From Hyphomicrobiales bacterium (GTDB lineage: Bacteria > Pseudomonadota > Alphaproteobacteria > Rhizobiales > JAUVMS01): DNA of 7,587 bases. The notes under the pieces are model-generated. The model saw nothing but the letters and a program-made list of their open reading frames with translations, was not told the DNA's origin and did no database searches. Both the position numbers and the translations under genes were made by a program. Below, in pieces: positions 7,076 through 7,587 of this stretch (the first letter of the stretch is position 1; the number at the start of each line of letters is the position of its first letter). Location of the stretch: positions 1 to 7,587 of the forward strand of contig JAUVMS010000152.1 in NCBI GenBank assembly GCA_030600135.1, written 5' to 3'.

Positions 7076-7155
7076 TAACCGGCCGGCCGCAAGGTAGTGC
7101 CGGAGTCCGGGGAGGCTTCGTAATATGAGCAGTTCTGCGGCCGCTTGGCCGGTTA
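7076..7155. repeat. Large imperfect inverted repeat upstream of the livK promoter
   Basis: TAACCGGCC (7076-7084) pairs with GGCCGGTTA (7147-7155), and GGCCGC (7085-7090) pairs with GCGGCC (7137-7142). Only the bases GCTT (7143-7146) are unpaired within the stem, giving 15 base pairs in all. The loop is 46 bases (7091-7136) and itself holds CCGGA-G-TCCGG at 7101-7110 with the preceding C. It is too far upstream to be part of the livK core promoter. It may be the end of a small repeat element, a protein-binding site or a structured RNA; I cannot tell which. Confidence 0.5.
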
Positions 7156-7177
7156 TGCCGAGAGACTATAGTTTTTC

Positions 7178-7250
7178 GTTGTGCCATGTTGTGTCAATAA
7201 ACGTGCAATATCAGAGATTTACTGTGTCATACTGTGTCATGTTGTGCCAT
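7178..7250 (+). repeat. Cluster of 10-bp direct repeats, consensus (G/A)YTGTGYCAT
   Basis: Full 10-base units stand at 7178-7187, 7221-7230, 7231-7240 and 7241-7250, and one with its last base changed at 7188-7197. The two at 7221 and 7231 are identical, as are the two at 7178 and 7241. A diverged copy, ACGTGCAATA, is at 7201-7210. All point the same way. Start spacings of about 10, 12, 21, 10 and 10 bases put the copies on nearly the same face of the helix. Such arrays are usual for a DNA-binding protein (regulator, replication initiator or recombinase arm sites). No encoded protein of the window can be matched to it. Confidence 0.7.
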
Positions 7251-7256
7251 GCTATA

Positions 7257-7296
7257 GCAGCAAAAATGTGCCCCATCTGTGCCCCATCTTTGCTGC
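7257..7296. repeat. Perfect 8-bp inverted repeat enclosing two 11-bp tandem repeats
   Basis: GCAGCAAA (7257-7264) is the exact reverse complement of TTTGCTGC (7289-7296). The 24 bases between are AA followed by two perfect copies of TGTGCCCCATC (7267-7277 and 7278-7288). The tandem units are related to the 10-bp repeats just upstream (shared TGTG...CAT). The arrangement is neat enough to suggest a protein-binding site or the relic of a small mobile repeat. No T-tract follows on either strand, so a terminator is less likely. Confidence 0.65.
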
Positions 7297-7318
7297 AACG
7301 CCAAGCTTCGATATACAG

Positions 7319-7587
7319 CTATTGACGCCTTGGGCTGATTGCGGTCCGACCGCCATTTCGACTGGGTGTTGCCGGTGCCGCTGGGGAGCGCTGTCGTCCC
7401 CGCCGCTGATCAGGACCTCTCTGCTGCGGCGGCCCGCCCTCGATGAGCTCCACCAGCGTCGCGTGGAGGCTGGGAAACTCGGGTTCCCACGGCTCCGGGC
7501 CGCCGTAAGAGATGCGACCGAGGGCCAGCGTCTGGAGGAGAAAACAATGAATAAGACGTTTATGCAGATGGCCGAGGAAGCGATGGC
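7319..7587 (-). CDS. Possible C-terminal part of an unknown minus-strand protein
   Basis: A minus-strand frame is open from the right edge of the window to a TAG at 7319-7321. From about 7535 down to 7425 its codons end mostly in G or C, as in the other genes here, and the peptide (LALGRISYGGPEPWEPEFPS and on to LVELIEGGPPQ) looks protein-like. The last 30 or so residues are Arg, Pro and Ser-rich without recognisable structure. I do not recognise the family. It overlaps the start of the plus-strand candidate at 7547, so at most one of the two is likely to be right, unless the genes overlap or this frame starts inside the window at a non-ATG codon. Confidence 0.3.
   Translation of the reverse strand, partial: HRFLGHLHKRLIHCFLLQTLALGRISYGGPEPWEPEFPSLHATLVELIEGGPPQQRGPDQRRGRQRSPAAPATPSRNGGRTAISPRRQ
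7534..7540 (+). promoter_or_regulatory. Ribosome binding site for a plus-strand gene at 7547
   Basis: GGAGGAG ends six bases before the ATG at 7547, an almost ideal Shine-Dalgarno sequence and spacing. It is the main reason for calling a gene start there. Confidence 0.5.
7547..7587 (+). CDS. Start of an unidentified plus-strand gene
   Basis: An ATG with a strong ribosome binding site opens a frame that runs off the right edge after 13 full codons (MNKTFMQMAEEAM). The peptide is too short to assign to a family. The first bases (7541-7563) are AT-rich, as is common at the start of genes in GC-rich genomes. The minus-strand open frame over the same bases is the competing interpretation. Confidence 0.45.
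   Translation, partial: MNKTFMQMAEEAM

Larger units (their letters stand above)
6897..7318. other. Non-coding region between livK and the right-end genes
   Basis: No frame here looks like a gene in native codon use. From 6913 to about 7325 it is richer in A and T than the flanking genes. It contains the livK promoter, the start-site palindrome, an isolated TGTGCCAA word at 7035-7042, the large inverted repeat at 7076-7155 and the direct-repeat cluster at 7178-7296. The change back to GC-rich sequence near 7326 may mark the edge of a different DNA segment. Confidence 0.6.

Noticed and set aside
7178..7296. A CRISPR array
   Set aside because: The units are only 10-11 bases and mostly contiguous, without spacers of regular length and without cas genes.
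7057..7297. TGCA words at 7057, 7204 and 7294 as BoxR/BzdR-type operator half-sites
   Set aside because: Known BzdR-type operators have closely spaced TGCA repeats. These are more than 80 bases apart and look like chance.
7125..7325. A 66-residue plus-strand frame with a GGGGAGG ribosome-binding-like sequence nine bases upstream
   Set aside because: It reads straight through the direct-repeat array, is unusually rich in Cys, Ser and Tyr, has codon endings unlike the other genes, and resembles no family I know. The start signal is reasonable, so a small protein is not excluded.
7326..7587. A tRNA gene as an attachment site beside the repeat array
   Set aside because: No T-loop GGTTCGAATCC-like sequence or acceptor-stem pairing was found on either strand.

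Overview
The window looks like the chromosome of a GC-rich alphaproteobacterium, of the Rhizobiales/Bradyrhizobium-Rhodopseudomonas type. That lineage guess rests on codon use, overlapping operon layout and gene content, not on a marker gene. Most of it (1-6896) is a catabolic block. On the plus strand are the end of boxB and a complete boxA, which encode the oxygenase and reductase of the aerobic benzoyl-CoA (box) pathway. Facing them on the minus strand is a complete five-gene branched-chain-amino-acid-type (HAAT) ABC importer, read in the order livK-livH-livM-livG-livF.

Layout: 1-906 boxB (5' truncated by the window edge); 1014-2231 boxA; 2232-2285 a short convergent gap with a hairpin; 2286-2987 livF; 2980-3750 livG; 3747-4721 livM (TTG start); 4725-5597 livH; 5598-5732 a gap with two hairpins; 5733-6896 livK (secreted binding protein). 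The region 6897-7318 has no convincing gene. It holds a probable sigma-70-type promoter for livK, a palindrome at the expected transcription start, a large imperfect inverted repeat, and a cluster of short TGTG-type direct repeats. The last 270 bases are ambiguous: a plus-strand gene start with a strong ribosome binding site at 7547 competes with a minus-strand open frame.

How the genes work together: the importer would bring in a substrate, plausibly benzoate or a related aromatic acid given the neighbouring box genes. A CoA ligase outside the window would activate it. BoxA passes electrons from NADPH to the di-iron enzyme BoxB, which epoxidises benzoyl-CoA. BoxC, the ring-opening enzyme, and the ligase are not in the window. 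The box and liv genes are convergent, so they do not share a promoter; the functional link is inferred from proximity.

The catabolic part is conventional. The least explained stretch is 7035-7296, where related TGTG(Y/C)C..CAT words recur on one strand at roughly helical-turn spacing, with the last two copies enclosed in a perfect 8-bp inverted repeat. This could be a regulator or recombinase binding array, or a small mobile repeat. I cannot identify it from the sequence alone, and I saw no clear evidence of a wholly new multi-gene system.
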